64,000 bases of DNA from Selaginella moellendorffii (taxonomy: Eukaryota; Streptophyta; Lycopodiopsida; Selaginellales; Selaginellaceae), in contig NW_003314335.1 in NCBI RefSeq assembly GCF_000143415.4, positions 908,930 to 972,929 of the forward strand. Reading direction: 5' to 3'. Positions within the stretch are counted from its first letter, which is position 1. Each line of letters opens with the position of its first letter. Below the pieces are notes generated by a model. The model had not been told where the DNA came from, did not search any database, and saw only the letters and a list, made by a program, of their open reading frames with translations. The translations under genes and the position numbers were made by a program. Of this stretch, positions 40,325 through 51,850 are shown one piece after another.

Positions 40325-42228
40325 ATGGCGCTTTCGATCGGCCGGCATTGCGCGCGCTCGCGATCGCTCCTCCGGAGGCTCTACTCGTCGTCGCCCGATG
40401 CCGCGCCGGATCTTCCAGCTCTTCAAATGCCGGCTTTCGATCACGTCCCGCGGCCCTACGCCGGCCCCAGCGCCGAGGAAGTCCTCGAGAAGCGGAGGAA
40501 GTTCATGAATCCCGCAATGTTTCTCTACTACAAGAAGCCTGTGAGTGTGAATTTGTGTCTTTTTGATGGATGGATTGATCGCGGGCGTCTTGCAGCTCAA
40601 TATTGTGGAAGGGAAGATGCAATATCTTTACGATGAGAGTGGAAAGAGGTACTTGGATGCGTTTGCTGGGATTGTCACTGTTTCCGTGGGTCATTGCCAC
40701 CCAGAGGTTGTCCAGGCCGTGATCAAGCAAACCGAGCTCTTGCAGCACACAACCACGATCTATCTACACCATGCTGTCGCCGATTATGCTGAAGCTCTCG
40801 CGGCAAAAATGCCTGGAAATCTCAAGGTTCTGTGAAAAGTTCTATGTTCTTCTGTAAACTTTTATCTTTCTTTCCAGGTGGTTTTCTTTGTGAATTCTGG
40901 ATCAGAGGCTAACGATATGGCAATGCTTATGGCTCGGCTCTACACTAAGTCGTATGATATTGTTGCTCTACGTAATGCCTATCACGGTATGAGCCCGTCT
41001 ACCATGGGACTTACTGCCCATAGCACCTGGAAATATAGCGTCCCTCAGGTAAAATCTTTCGTGTCGGATCTAGAGCTGAATTTTTTCTTTCTTTTTTTTC
41101 TTTTTTTTTCTTCTCTTCAGGGATTTGGAGTACACCATGTTTTGAATCCGGATCCCTACAGAGGTCCGTTTGGAGCTGATGGAAAGCTCTATGCAAACGA
41201 CATCGCAAATCTTATTGAGTCAGCAACACCCGGAAAAGTGGCTGGATTCTTTGCAGAAACAATTCAGGTTTTGCTGTGAAAGTTTTTATATTCTGTGTGT
41301 CGTGAGCCTTTGTCTTTTTTTCTTTTCAGGGTGTTGGCGGCGCCGTGGAACTTGCGCAAGGCTACTTACCAGCAGCCTACGAAATAATTCGAAATGCTGG
41401 AGGTCTTTGCATCGCGGATGAGGTACAAACCGGGTTTGGCCGCACTGGAAGCCACTATTGGGGATTTGAAACTCAAGATGTTCTGCCAGATATCGTGACG
41501 ATGGCGAAGGTCGGTGTTTGTTTCTTCCTCTTTTTTGCTTGCCAGTGAAGTATATGCTAACTCCAATATCCAGGGAATTGGAAATGGTCTTCCTCTGGCT
41601 GCGGTGGTCACGACACCAGAGATAGCAAGTGTTCTCGCAGAAAGACTCTTTTTTAATACTTACGGCGGGAATCCCGTGTGCTCGGCAGCAGGCCATGCTG
41701 TGCTGAAGATTTTGGACAAGGAACAGCGTCAGCAGCACTGCGCTACTGTCGGAAACCATCTTCTCGCGAGACTCCGGGCTTTGCAAGATAAATACGAGCG
41801 TACGTATATCCATGCTTTGGTTTAGTTCTAAGAACTCTCCAACTTGATCTTTGCAGTGATAGGAAACGTCAGAGGCAGAGGTTTGATGCTGGGAGTAGAA
41901 TTTGTCACCGACAGAGTTGCCAAGACTCCCGCGAAGAACGAGACGATGATGGTGATGGAAAGAATGAAAGGTGAGCTTTTCGGTTTCTTTGTTTACGCGT
42001 TGTCACGGCTTTCTGGGTTTTCTATCTTAGATCTTGGGGTGCTCGTCGGCAAAGGTGGGCGACATGGTAACGCGCTTAGAATCAAGCCGCCGATGTGCTT
42101 CACTCTCGAGGACGCTGGTAAGAACAAACTTAATCAATTAGATTGTCATCTTTGATAAGTGTTCTTAACACTATTTCTTTACAGATTTCCTGGTTGATGC
42201 GTTGGATCATTCGCTCTCCACGCTTTAA
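40325..42228 (+). CDS. alanine-glyoxylate aminotransferase 2-like (mitochondrial)
   Basis: Nine exons sum exactly to 471 residues: 40325-40540, 40596-40826, 40878-41048, 41121-41267, 41330-41509, 41574-41799, 41857-41970, 42031-42117, 42185-42228. An Arg/Ser-rich presequence ([20 protein letters not shown]) suggests mitochondria. Class-III aminotransferase marks are [40 protein letters not shown] with the PLP-ring Asp, and the PLP-binding Lys in [13 protein letters not shown] across an intron. [15 protein letters not shown] follows. The family transfers the amino group of alanine to glyoxylate; plant members occur as AGT2/AGT3 and PYD4. The exact substrate is not fixed by sequence. Confidence 0.92.
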
Positions 42229-42395
42229 ATCCTTAAGGTGAAAGATCACCTCTCTTTCATATGTGGAAACGCAAAGACCATAAAAAGCAATATATTTGAT
42301 TCCCTACGGTGGGTATATTCCCGCATCTTAATCTAATTTGTCGAGAGGATATTCCAGGGTGAAATGGCAGGTGGAAGCTTGATCGTGTTCCATGG

Positions 42396-44715
42396 ATGGA
42401 GTATCTCGACGCGCTACAAACCCTAGCGTCTTGCTCGTCGCCAGCGCCTGCTAGTGCCATCGCGAGGCGTAACCTGAGGTGCGTATCCAGCAGGGGACGA
42501 CGATCGCCGGCTTCGATCCGGCTCCATTTGGTGGAATTCCAGCAATCTCTCCAGCGATCTCGCATCGTAGCTGCGGTGTTCTTGTCATCTGAGGTGCGCG
42601 CTACTGCGCGGCCAAGGCGCGGCGGCCGCAGGAAGAAGGCGGAGTCGCAGGATGGAGATGTGGAGCTCGAGATTTTCAAGTTTATGGAGCAATCGGGAAA
42701 ACCTAATACGTTCCCGACCAAGGAAGAACTCTTCGCTGCTGGTCGTGGCGATCTAGTGGAAGCTGCTGTTAGGAAAGGGGGCTGGCTGACAGTAGGATGG
42801 GATTTCCAAAGGCCATCCTCGTCTGGGAGCGATCTGACCCAAGAAAAATTCGAAATTCACGTCAATGGTTCGAGGAAAAAGAAGGATCGAGCTTCGAAAA
42901 ATGGATCAAGGTGAGCGAGAGTATCAACTTGGAATACTTTTTTATTCATCTTTTGCTTTTCTCGTTTCAGTGATAGTGATGAGCAGCATTTGATGCGGTT
43001 GAATGGCCAAACCAGCCAAAGTTTTCCTGCAAAGGTGTGTTAGTGTTTATAATTCGTTGGTTGGCCGAGATTTTGATGTTCACCCTCGTCAGGGAATTTT
43101 AGTCCATGGAAGCAATCCGGTAGAATCAAGCTGCCCCGCAAATGATGGACCTTCTTACATACGAAATGGAAAGGGTAGGAGACATCCCAGAAAAACAACG
43201 AGCACGCTGGCTGAAATTGACAAAGCTACTACCAATGGTAAGGACCGTTTCTATTTATTTGTTCTGTGTATAAGTTGTTTTACTCTCAGGCCCAGAACTA
43301 AATGCCGAGGCCAGCCATGAGCACTGGAGAAGAAAGCGCAGGAAAAAAACGACGTCCATCGCAGCTGATGATAGTACCAGCGTGAAGAATGCCTTGAGTT
43401 GGATACACGACATGGTTCAAAAAAGGGAGCAGTGGATTTTGGAATCAAGATCGAGACCTTCGAAACTAAGGTCATCGGAAACCCCTCCAGCTGATATTAC
43501 TCCTGCAGAACCAGAGTCTTCGCCACTATCAAGGAGCGATGACAGCAGAGTATCGCGAAGCTCGTCTCGAATTTTTTCAGCGGAGTCACCAGCAAGGGGT
43601 TCTTTGAAAGGAACTTCGTTGAGACCATTTTCGAGGGTACCGTCAAGCACGACAGAAAGTCCTGAAACGTCCGCAAGATCACTCACTTCCAGCAGCCCAT
43701 CAAAAACCGGACAGGACATACGAACTCCAGCTCCATTGACAAGAACTTCATCCAGAGTATACTCAACTGGAGCTTCAGCTTTGTCCAAGAAATCTTCATC
43801 TTCTGCTGCAAGCTTTTCTTCTACCACAGAGACCGGCGGCTCAAATTCTTTCAACTTTCGATTGCAGAAGCTGGAAACAAAGCTGCTTGCCACTCGCGCA
43901 GCGCTAAAATCCGGGCGCGCCACATTGTTGAAAGGAGAAGACAAGCTTTTGCAGGTTGGTGAGTAGGCAACAATGTTTTCACGCCAAACATCTCACGTTG
44001 TCACTGCAGGTACAACGAAAAACTAGCGAAGATCTTGCAAAAGCCGCGGACTCTTTGGAATTCAAGGAGACCGAGATCATGCAAACCCGTGCGGAGCTCC
44101 GGAGAACTCGCGCTCAAGTAACTGCAATGCAAGCGAAGATGGCTCTGGAGCTCTCGTAAGTTGCATTCCCTGATAGCTTTCTCATGCTCAAAGTTTCGCG
44201 TTCTAGGGAAGCTCGCAAAGCAGCTGATGAGAAACAAGTGCTACTCGACAGAGCAGAGAACGCGTTAAAGATGATGCGATTTGTACGCATTGTTTGGCCC
44301 AATGCTGCGTCGCACGTCCTCCTTACAGGCTCCTTCGACGGTTGGACAAACAAGGTATCAAAGATCTTCTAGCGGTGATAAAGTAGTTCTTATTCTCTTT
44401 CTCTTGGCAGATCAAGATGGAAAAATCTGGTGCTGGAGTCTTTGTGACGGCTCTACATTTGTATCCTGGCCGCTACGAGGTAAGGATCTTCGCAAATTTT
44501 TGATCGAGTTTTAGGAGAACTAGACTGAGTTTCGCAAGAAGTTTGGATTGGAGAGAAGTAGATTGAGTTTCCCAGAAGCTTGGAGAACTAAGAACTGTGT
44601 TGTTTATGTTTTTTTCCAGGTAAAGTTTATAGTGGACGGAACATGGCGAGTAGATCCATGCCGTCCAATCACATACGCCGACGGCATCGAGAACAACGTG
44701 TTAATGGTGTCCTGA
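42396..44715 (+). CDS. PTST2/FLO6-like starch-granule initiation protein with CBM48
   Basis: Eight exons join exactly to 615 residues: 42396-42910, 42971-43034, 43093-43237, 43290-43954, 44010-44155, 44207-44354, 44411-44479, 44620-44715. The N-terminus is a basic transit-like peptide. The block IFKFMEQSGKPNTFPTKEEL with AAVRKGGWLTVGWDF is a hallmark of FLO6/PTST2. A long Ser-rich disordered part (about 260-430) is followed by coiled coils (FRLQKLETKLLATRAALKSG; EIMQTRAELRRTRAQ). A C-terminal CBM48/AMPK glycogen-binding domain comes last (HVLLTGSFDGWTNK, YPGRYEVKFIVDGTWRVDP). PTST2 presents maltooligosaccharides to starch synthase SS4 in plastids; that role is inferred. Confidence 0.87.
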
Positions 44716-44869
44716 CGCTACACACAAAGAAAAAGAACACCCACACTGGGCGAAAAGATTTCGACCGTCTAGAAATTGGACGGCTAGGTGTTAATGTAAC
44801 GTTTGTATTCGTGTCAATGTAACGTTTATATTCGTGTTAAGCCAATCAATTAGGGTTTATCGGAGGAGG

Positions 44870-45745
44870 ATGGGAGCCGAGGTTCACGCGGTTGCGCCCG
44901 TCGCCGGCGCCATGGACATCAACGCTGTGCGCGATCTCATTGCCGCGCGTCGATTCAACGAGATCGCTGCCTTCTGCGAATCGCTGGAGCTCGAGGTAAT
45001 CGCGATTTTCTCTTCGGCGTGCTTGGCTCAGGGTTTACGTGTAGTACGCCGCGAGAGGATCAGAGCATGGCGAGGATTGGCCTTACGCAATCCACATTCT
45101 TGGCCATATCTATAACTCGGATTTGTAAGTTCTTTGGCTATAGATTCTCCTCTTTCTTCTCTCTTGATCGATTTTTTGTTTCCTTCTCCAGGGACAGTGC
45201 GAGGTTTCTTTGGAAGCGGATCCCCGACTCGATCAAGCAGTCGCAAATGGAGCTCGCTCAAGTCTGGAAGATTGGTCAGTGCATGTGGACTCACGACTAC
45301 GTCGCAGTGCACGAAGCCATCCGAGGATTCGACTGGACGCCAGACGTGAAACAAGTGGTCGCTGCTGTTGCGGGTAAGGCACTCGTCGGTGATCTTTGCC
45401 TTCTTTTCTCATTGCTTACTTACACCACAGAGGACTTCTCGAGAAAAATCTTTCGGCTCCTGTCCACGGCATACTCGACTTTGAGCATACCCGATGCTGC
45501 GTCATTCTTTGGACTTACGGAGAGCGAGACCATCGCATGTAAGTTCTTTCCAAACTTTTGCAATGGTTGGAAAAAAGTTCTTAGTGTGTGCCTGTGTTCT
45601 TACAGTGGCTGAGCAGCAAGGATGGATATTGGATCCCACATCGCAAATGTTCAACGTCCGGTCTATTCCACCGACGGCAGAGCAAAAGCTGGATACGAGC
45701 AACTTACAGAACCTGACGGAATACGTCTTCCATTTGGAGCATTGA
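44870..45745 (+). CDS. CSN8: COP9 signalosome subunit 8 (CSN8)
   Basis: Five exons give 211 residues: 44870-44995, 45045-45124, 45192-45373, 45431-45538, 45606-45745. Characteristic stretches are DWPYAIHILGHIYNSDL, DSARFLWKRIPDSIKQ, GQCMWTHDYVAVHEAIRGFD and the C-terminus LQNLTEYVFHLEH, all as in plant CSN8 (COP9). The protein is the smallest PCI subunit of the nuclear complex that removes Nedd8 from cullin ligases and represses light responses in the dark. The N-terminus is about 14 residues longer than the Arabidopsis form if the first ATG is used (a second ATG lies at MDINAVRDL). Confidence 0.93.
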
Positions 45746-45958
45746 GTACTCTCTCTTTACCTTTCTGCTTGTTATTTTATCTGAAAGTTCATATCGACAT
45801 CTCTTTCAGATGCGCGCGCTCCGTTAAGATTCAATCTAATTGTACCCGCGCACCCGCAGTCAACTGCAAAAGTTGTGTCATGCGGAGTTCATGCTCAACC
45901 AAATTGCTCCGCTTTAGTCGAGCATTTAAGAAGTTTTGTTTGGCTTGAGACTCCGGTC

Positions 45959-46665
45959 ATGGCTTCCGTATTGATTCTTCTGACTTCCTCGCTGTTGGTG
46001 TTCCAAGTTACAGGCTACTGCGGACCTCTGACGAGCTTCGAGACAGCTCCATGCTCGGTTTTCTCTAGAGAGCCTGGCTACGAGCTTCGCGAGTATCCTG
46101 GAGGCCAGGTAAATAAAACTTTGCTTCAAGGCCAGGATTGATATTTTCTCGTGCAGCTGGTGGAACTTTCGATTGAAAATTCCACATTCGAAGCTGCCAC
46201 GTTTGCCGGATTCTTTCGCTTGGCCTCGTACTTGAATGGCGACAACCGGCACGACGTCCAAGTCCCAATCGTCCTTCCTTTTATGGTCCAGCCAGCCTCC
46301 AGTGTTGATGGCTACAGAGTTGGATTATACCTCCCGAGAAGGTGAGATCATTTTCGTTTCCTTGTTTTCCAACTTCTAAACTGTTTCGTGTGAAACTTTC
46401 CAGTGTTGGCGATGCTCCATCGCCGAGGGACAGGAGCATGCGCATCAGGGAAGCGCACCGTAGCATTCAAGCCGTGATTGGTCCATTCCCCGCCTTCGCT
46501 ATTAATGAGACGAACTACTTGCACAACACGAGGCAGCTCATGCGGTTCCTCCAGCGCGACGGGCTTCGCTACAATCCTTCCTCGGTGATCTACGCCGCGT
46601 ACATCAATCCCGCGGACTTGCTCACCATCCACCAAGAAGTTCACCTCCAAGTTCTCTTCGATTGA
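45959..46665 (+). CDS. SOUL heme-binding family protein, secreted form
   Basis: Three exons, 45959-46108, 46157-46341 and 46404-46665, give 198 residues. A signal peptide (VLILLTSSLLVFQVTGYC) precedes the SOUL fold: YELREYPGGQLVELSI, AGFFRLASYLNGDN, VPIVLPFMVQP, a loop with the VGDAPSP segment, and LMRFLQRDGLRYNPSSVIYA. SOUL/HEBP proteins bind porphyrins and heme. Plant members with secretory N-termini are known. The start lies 213 bp downstream of the CSN8 stop in the same direction. Confidence 0.85.
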
Positions 46666-46731
46666 TAACGAGCTCAGTTAAGAACTCAAGAACTTTCTTT
46701 GAATGTATGATATTAACAAGTTTCTATATGA

Positions 46732-47512
46732 TCAGGCAGTAGCGTCTAGCTCCCCCTTCTCAAGCTTTTCCGCGAGAACTTTCACGGTTTTCTTCTCTTC
46801 TTCCACAGTGTCAAGGATTTCCTCGATCTCGTCGTGAATCTCCTCGGCTGTGGCTTCCACCTTCAAATCCAAGAGTAAATCTAGAGTTTGAGCCGTGGTT
46901 TGTTTTAACTTTGGTTTTTTACCTTCTCTATAAGCTCCTCGACGCCGTCCGCCGCCTTATCGGCATACTCGGCGAGTTTTTCGACGGTGTTGGCCATCCC
47001 TTTGATCACCGCGGCGCTGTCTTTGATGCTCTCCTCGGCGCGATCCAGCTCCCCTGCGCAAGCAAAGCAAAGACCCATCCATTTGATCGAGCGAGCGAGC
47101 GAGAATCACTTACTGTCTAGTTGCTGGAGGAAGAACTTCGCGGGAGTGTTTGCAGCGAACCTCACCACGGATTTTAGCCTGGAGGGAGTGGATCAAACGA
47201 AAGTTTCTAGGACGATCTCTTGAGAAGCTTGGAGAAACTTACACATCTTTGAATGTGGCCTCCACAGTGACACCGGGTGGAGCGGTTCTGGATCTGGAAA
47301 GCCAGTGAGTGAGCGAGCAAAACGAAGATCAAGCTTGTGAATTTCCACCTCACTCGCAGCCTGGAGAAGTCGTGCGATCCAACGCGCAGCCTGTTGGTTT
47401 GACAGATTGCAGTCAAGCTCGAGCAGATCTGCTGGGAGCCGGTGATAAACTCTTTGGTGGCATTCTGGTGGCACGATCCAGCTGCCAGAACAGCCGCGGA
47501 AGAGGCAGCCAT
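46732..47512 (-). CDS. small acidic helical protein, unidentified
   Basis: ATG 47512 opens MAASSAAVLAAGSCHQNATK. Later exons read SRTAPPGVTVEATFKDV, LKSVVRFAANTPAKFFLQQL, ELDRAEESIKDSAAVIKGMA with EKLAEYADKAADGVEELIEK, and a long Glu/Lys helix (VEATAEEIHDEIEEILDTVE...) ending GELDATA at TGA 46734-46732. The N-terminus could be a transit peptide. The first intron junction does not keep phase in my model, so the border near 47354 is uncertain. Repeated amphipathic 11-residue-like patterns recall LEA or perilipin-like helices, but I make no family claim. Confidence 0.55.
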
Positions 47513-48104
47513 GGATAGATCCACCGCAAACTCCGGAAGAACACGAAAGAGGGAAGAAGGGAATGAGGCGAATAGACAAAGGTTTTTTCGTTCTAATCAG
47601 TGAAGGCAAAAAGGAAAAATTAGGAAAAAAATCGCAGGAGCCATCGTCGTTCTAAAGCCTTATAATTCCACCGGTGTGGTCGCATCCACATGGTTCTCGT
47701 GGGCGGCTTTTTATCTGTTCTAATGGTTACACCATCCAGAACCTTTACAAACGTTTTTCACGATCATTGATCTGATAATCATTCATTCATTCATTCATAT
47801 GTTATGAAGCATGAGACCAACAACTTTAAATGTGATTTCTTAGCATCTTAAAGGCGAATTATCAAGATGCCATTTTAAAGGCAAATGCTGTCATAGAATA
47901 GTTAATTTATTTACTTTCAAATATCTAGTTAACTTCTATTGCAGTTGTCCTCAATCGGCATTAAAGATTGAGTTGTTTAAAATCAGGTAAACTTTATGTT
48001 CTTGGGATTAATTATTTTTGTCTTCTTTCTCAAGATGCCCATTCTAGGCAAATGCCAAGAAATGTAACCAATGTAATTTCTAACGGACACTTGCCTAGGG
48101 TTCT
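47513..48104. other. AT-rich spacer upstream of the PPR gene
   Basis: No gene recognised. It contains the CATT microsatellite (ATTCATTCATTCATTC near 47781) and the promoter of the PPR gene. Confidence 0.4.
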
Positions 48105-49688
48105 ATGCGGCTTCTCTCAACAGAGTCTCTCCAATCATCCAGATCCGCCCTCCTTGCGCTCGTGAAATCGGCCGGGCAATCCAGAGATCTCGCCCAGGCG
48201 CGCCGCGCGCACCACCAGATCCTCGACACCGACTGCCGCAATGATCCCTACCTCGCCAATCTCCTGGTGGAGATGTATGGCAAATGCGGCAGCGTGGGCG
48301 ACGCGCGATCCGTGTTTGACTCCATGCCCACCCCCAATTCCTTCTCCTGGGCGCTCCTCCAATCGGCCTATGCCCACAACGGGCATCTCCACGCAGCGCG
48401 CGAGATCTTCGCTCAAATGCCCGAGCGAGGGATCGTTTGCTGGAATTCGCTCCTGGCGGGCCTCGCACACCATGGCGATTTCCGAGAATCCAACGAGTTC
48501 TTCGCGAAAATGCCACAGCACGACAGATTCTCGTGGAAGGCGATGATCGCAGCATTTGCCCAGAATGGGCTTTTGGAGTCTGCGAAATTGTGCTTTGATG
48601 CCGCACTGGAGCGCGATCTAGCCTCTTGGACAGTGATCTTGCAAGGATTTACGCGTAATGGATGCTTGAATCACGCAAGAGAATTTCTGGAAAAAATGCC
48701 ACTGTGGGATGGAGTTTCTTGGACAGCTTTGCTTCAAGCATTTGCCCAGGATGGGCATTTGGATCAGGCAATGCATGTCTATAGCTTAATCCCTGAGAAG
48801 GATATAGTGGCATCCACGATCATGATGCAAAGCTACGCTCACCACGGTCGGCCCGACGCTGCCAAGAGGATTTTTGATGGGATCTTGCGAGACAAAAGAA
48901 GCATTGTGACTTGGAATGTGATGCTCGGTGCTTACACCCAGTCGGGAAAACTGGAGCTCGCCAAGGAGATTTTTTATCAGATTCCGGTCGAGAAAGATTC
49001 CGCGACTTGGTCGACGATGGTCCAGGCGTATGCGCAAAGCGGATACATGACAAAAGCGAAGAATCTCTTCGATTTCTCGCCGAGAAAGTCTGTCATGACT
49101 TGGAACTCGATGGTCACGGCGTTTTTCATCAACGGGCTGTTCGATCAAGGGAGAGAAGTCTTCAGCAAAATGCCGATGCAAGACACAATCTCGTGGAACG
49201 CGCTTCTTGCAGCGAATGCTCAGAACGGGAATCTTGAAACCACAAGGATGATCTTCGACGGCCTCTGCGACAAGAACGTTGTGGCTTTCACGTCCATGAT
49301 CCAGGCGTATGCTCAAGGTGGTCATCACAAAGAGGCGCTAGAGCTCTTCTACGCGATGCTACTCGCGGGAGTGAGACCAAACGCGATTACGTACGTTGGA
49401 GTCTTGAGCGGCTGCAACCACGCGGGGCTGGTCGATGCCGGAAGAGATCACTTCTTGTCAATGCAAGCTGACGAGGGGATTGATCCGGTGGTAGAGCACT
49501 ACTGCTGCATGGTGGACATTCTTGGCCGGGCTCGGAGACTGGCAGATGCCGAGGAGCTTATCAACAGCATGCCGCTGGAGCCGGACGTTGTTGCTTGGAA
49601 GTCTTTGCTCTCGGCTTGCAAGACTCACGGGGACGTCGATCGTGGAGCTCGGGCTGCCAGGTTTCTCTGCGAGCTTGAAGCTGGATAG
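48105..49688 (+). CDS. PPR protein, PLS class, short E region
   Basis: Intronless 527-residue frame from ATG 48105. It consists of about 13 PPR repeats, many of the short 31-residue S type (SWALLQSAYAHNGHLHAARE; CWNSLLAGLAHHGDFRESNE; SWTALLQAFAQDGHLDQAMH; TWSTMVQAYAQSGYMTKAKN), then P-L-S repeats and an E-type end (HYCCMVDILGRARRLADAEE, DVVAWKSLLSACKTHGD). The usual continuation after the E motif (YVLLSNIYA) is absent because TAG follows ELEAG, so the protein lacks E+ and DYW parts. Such proteins edit or process organellar RNA. No clear presequence was predicted by eye. Confidence 0.82.
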   Translation: MRLLSTESLQSSRSALLALVKSAGQSRDLAQARRAHHQILDTDCRNDPYLANLLVEMYGKCGSVGDARSVFDSMPTPNSFSWALLQSAYAHNGHLHAAREIFAQMPERGIVCWNSLLAGLAHHGDFRESNEFFAKMPQHDRFSWKAMIAAFAQNGLLESAKLCFDAALERDLASWTVILQGFTRNGCLNHAREFLEKMPLWDGVSWTALLQAFAQDGHLDQAMHVYSLIPEKDIVASTIMMQSYAHHGRPDAAKRIFDGILRDKRSIVTWNVMLGAYTQSGKLELAKEIFYQIPVEKDSATWSTMVQAYAQSGYMTKAKNLFDFSPRKSVMTWNSMVTAFFINGLFDQGREVFSKMPMQDTISWNALLAANAQNGNLETTRMIFDGLCDKNVVAFTSMIQAYAQGGHHKEALELFYAMLLAGVRPNAITYVGVLSGCNHAGLVDAGRDHFLSMQADEGIDPVVEHYCCMVDILGRARRLADAEELINSMPLEPDVVAWKSLLSACKTHGDVDRGARAARFLCELEAG

Positions 49689-49699
49689 GAGATCTCGTG

Positions 49700-51460
49700 T
49701 TGAAAGTTATCATCTGGAACTCTTTGGCGCAAGATATACTCGGGCCCGAGAACAAGGTGGTGGTGACAGGAGCCTCGAACGGGGCATGGAAATCCACTCC
49801 CGAGCTGTGAGTTCCTTGGCTAAGACATGTACTCCAAGTGTGGCAGCCTGCTCGATGCTCGGATGGTCTTCGACTGGCGGGGGCGGGCTATGGTGTCGTG
49901 GAACTCGTTGATTCTCCGCTACGCAGAGAGAGGAGAGGAAGAGCTCGCTCTGGGACTTTTCTGGTCCATGGAAGCTCAGGGCTTCTCCCTGGATGATTGA
50001 AGGTTAGTCCTTGAAAGCTACTCGAAGTGGCTTCGACGGTAACTCGTTCGTTGCTAGCTCCCTTGGTCGACATGTACTCCGAGTGCGGCAGCATGCTCGG
50101 AGAGTCTTCGATACTTTTGGCCAGCCCTCATTCTCGGCTACGTTGAAAACGGTGACGAGAGGCTGGCTTTGGAAGTCCTCGACAACTTGCAAGACCAGGA
50201 GGCCTACTCCATCGCCAACTCCCTCACCTTCGTGGCTGCTCTCAGCGCCCGCATTGCGTCGAGGGAACCGGATCGAGAACTCGATGGAAGGATTGTGAAG
50301 CTAGAATCGCTGTCCAGGGGCAAACGCATCCACGCACAAGCTGTAAGCTGCCGCTGCGACTCGGATACCATGGTGGACATGTACGCCAAGTGCGGTACCC
50401 TGGTCGACTGCATGCCTTGTAGAACAGTGGTGTCGTCGAACGTCCTGTTGCTTGGCTACGCAGAGAATAACGAGGTCGAGCCTGGCCTCGACTTGTTCTC
50501 TCGGATGATTGCTGGTGACGAAAGAATAGCACCAATCTTTTGTCACAGCTCCCACACCTTTCTAATTTGAATACTGTTTTTTTTTTATGAAGGATGCAGT
50601 GGCGCATTCACTCCCCGATTGGTTCAAGATATTCAGAGCTGGTGGGCGACACTTTTCATACATTGATAGCATTTTATCATGTATGCCAGGAGTCTGTTTA
50701 ATCCTTTCTATGCTTCTTGACATAGAACTCTATTATTCTAGCTATTGTTCTAGCTATATTGTCCATAGCTCATCCTCTCAAACAGCTCCAAAGCCAGAAT
50801 TATGTTGATCTAGCCACTTGAAAGCAATAAGGCCTGCACTCTCATCGCGGTGAAAGAGGAAGGGCAGAAAGTCAACGGCAAGCTCGTCAAAGTGAAGGCA
50901 ATGGAAGTAGGAATGGCGATCCACTCCCAGGCACTTTACACAGACGTGTTCGTAGCCAGCACGTTCGTTCACATGTACGCCAAGCTGCAGGGCCTTCGAT
51001 AAAATCCCTGCTCAAGCCCGGGACGTGGGTCGTTGATCCTCGGCCACTCAGAGGATGACGAGCCCCAGCTGACACTGGAGCTCTTCTTGCAAATGCGGCA
51101 CTTCCAGATCCTCCCAAACGCCCGGGCTGCTCTCAAGGCGTGCACAAAGTTGGTGGCGTTGGAACAAGGCAGTGAAGTCGAGATCCATACTGGAAAGGTG
51201 GCGGTGGTGAAGCTGAAAGCTCTAAAGATTGGCCTCTATGTGAGTGAATCGGAGCTCTTCGTCTTCAACCTCACCATCGATATGTACTCCAAATGTGGCT
51301 CCATGGACGACGCCTGGCAAGTGTTTGACACCATGGAAGCAAGAGACATGGTTTCCTGGACCGCCCTGATGCTCGGCTCCACAGCCCCAGCTAAGCCTCA
51401 AGCTCTTCTTATCTCTCAAGCTGCCACCCAACGAATGGTTCCCAAATGCTCGAGTATACA
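49700..51460 (+). pseudogene. PPR gene debris, several fragments
   Basis: PPR motifs occur in changing frames downstream of the intact PPR gene: MYSKCGSLLDARMVFDWRGR with MVSWNSLILRYAERG (49830-49990), DMYSECGSML (50070), SLSRGKRIHAQAVSCRCDSD with DMYAKCG and SSNVLLLGYAENNEVEPGLD (50300-50510), MAIHSQALYTDVFVASTFVH (50910-50980), LFLQMRHFQILPNARAALKA and IDMYSKCGSMDDAWQVFDTM with MVSWTALMLG (51080-51380). The text belongs to PLS-class proteins of the IHAQ/MYSKCG type. Stops and frameshifts separate the pieces, and no start or DYW end exists. Confidence 0.75.
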
Positions 51461-51850
51461 TGACTGCTCAAATCCTGTAGGCTTGGCTGAAAGATCCAGC
51501 TATGGCCTACTAAAGAATGACCATTAGTGAGGGTCCAAATCTGGATGAAATTACCATTATCTGTTCTTGTTGCTTGTAGACACAGTGGCCTTGTGTCCCA
51601 AGGAGGATTTAAAAAGATATATGAAGGTTGTGCCATCCTTTTAAAAGTGAATATTTTGTTAGAGTATCCGGGTGATAATGGCAACAACAATGGTTAGCAT
51701 TGAAAATTTTTACACTTTTGAGTTAGGTCAGAGAGGATAAGTTATCATTTATAAAATTACACGCAAGGTGGATGGTAAGTTATTTGCCTGTAAATCAATT
51801 AAAGTGAATGATTATAACATGATTGATGACACACTCTTAGATAAAAACTT

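Noticed and set aside
42257-42721. Minus-strand open frame over the PTST2-like first exon
   Set aside because: Shadow of the GC-rich transit-peptide exon; no motif or splice context.
43417-43944. Minus-strand frame of about 175 codons
   Set aside because: Antisense to the Ser-rich exon of the PTST2-like gene; low-complexity mirror.
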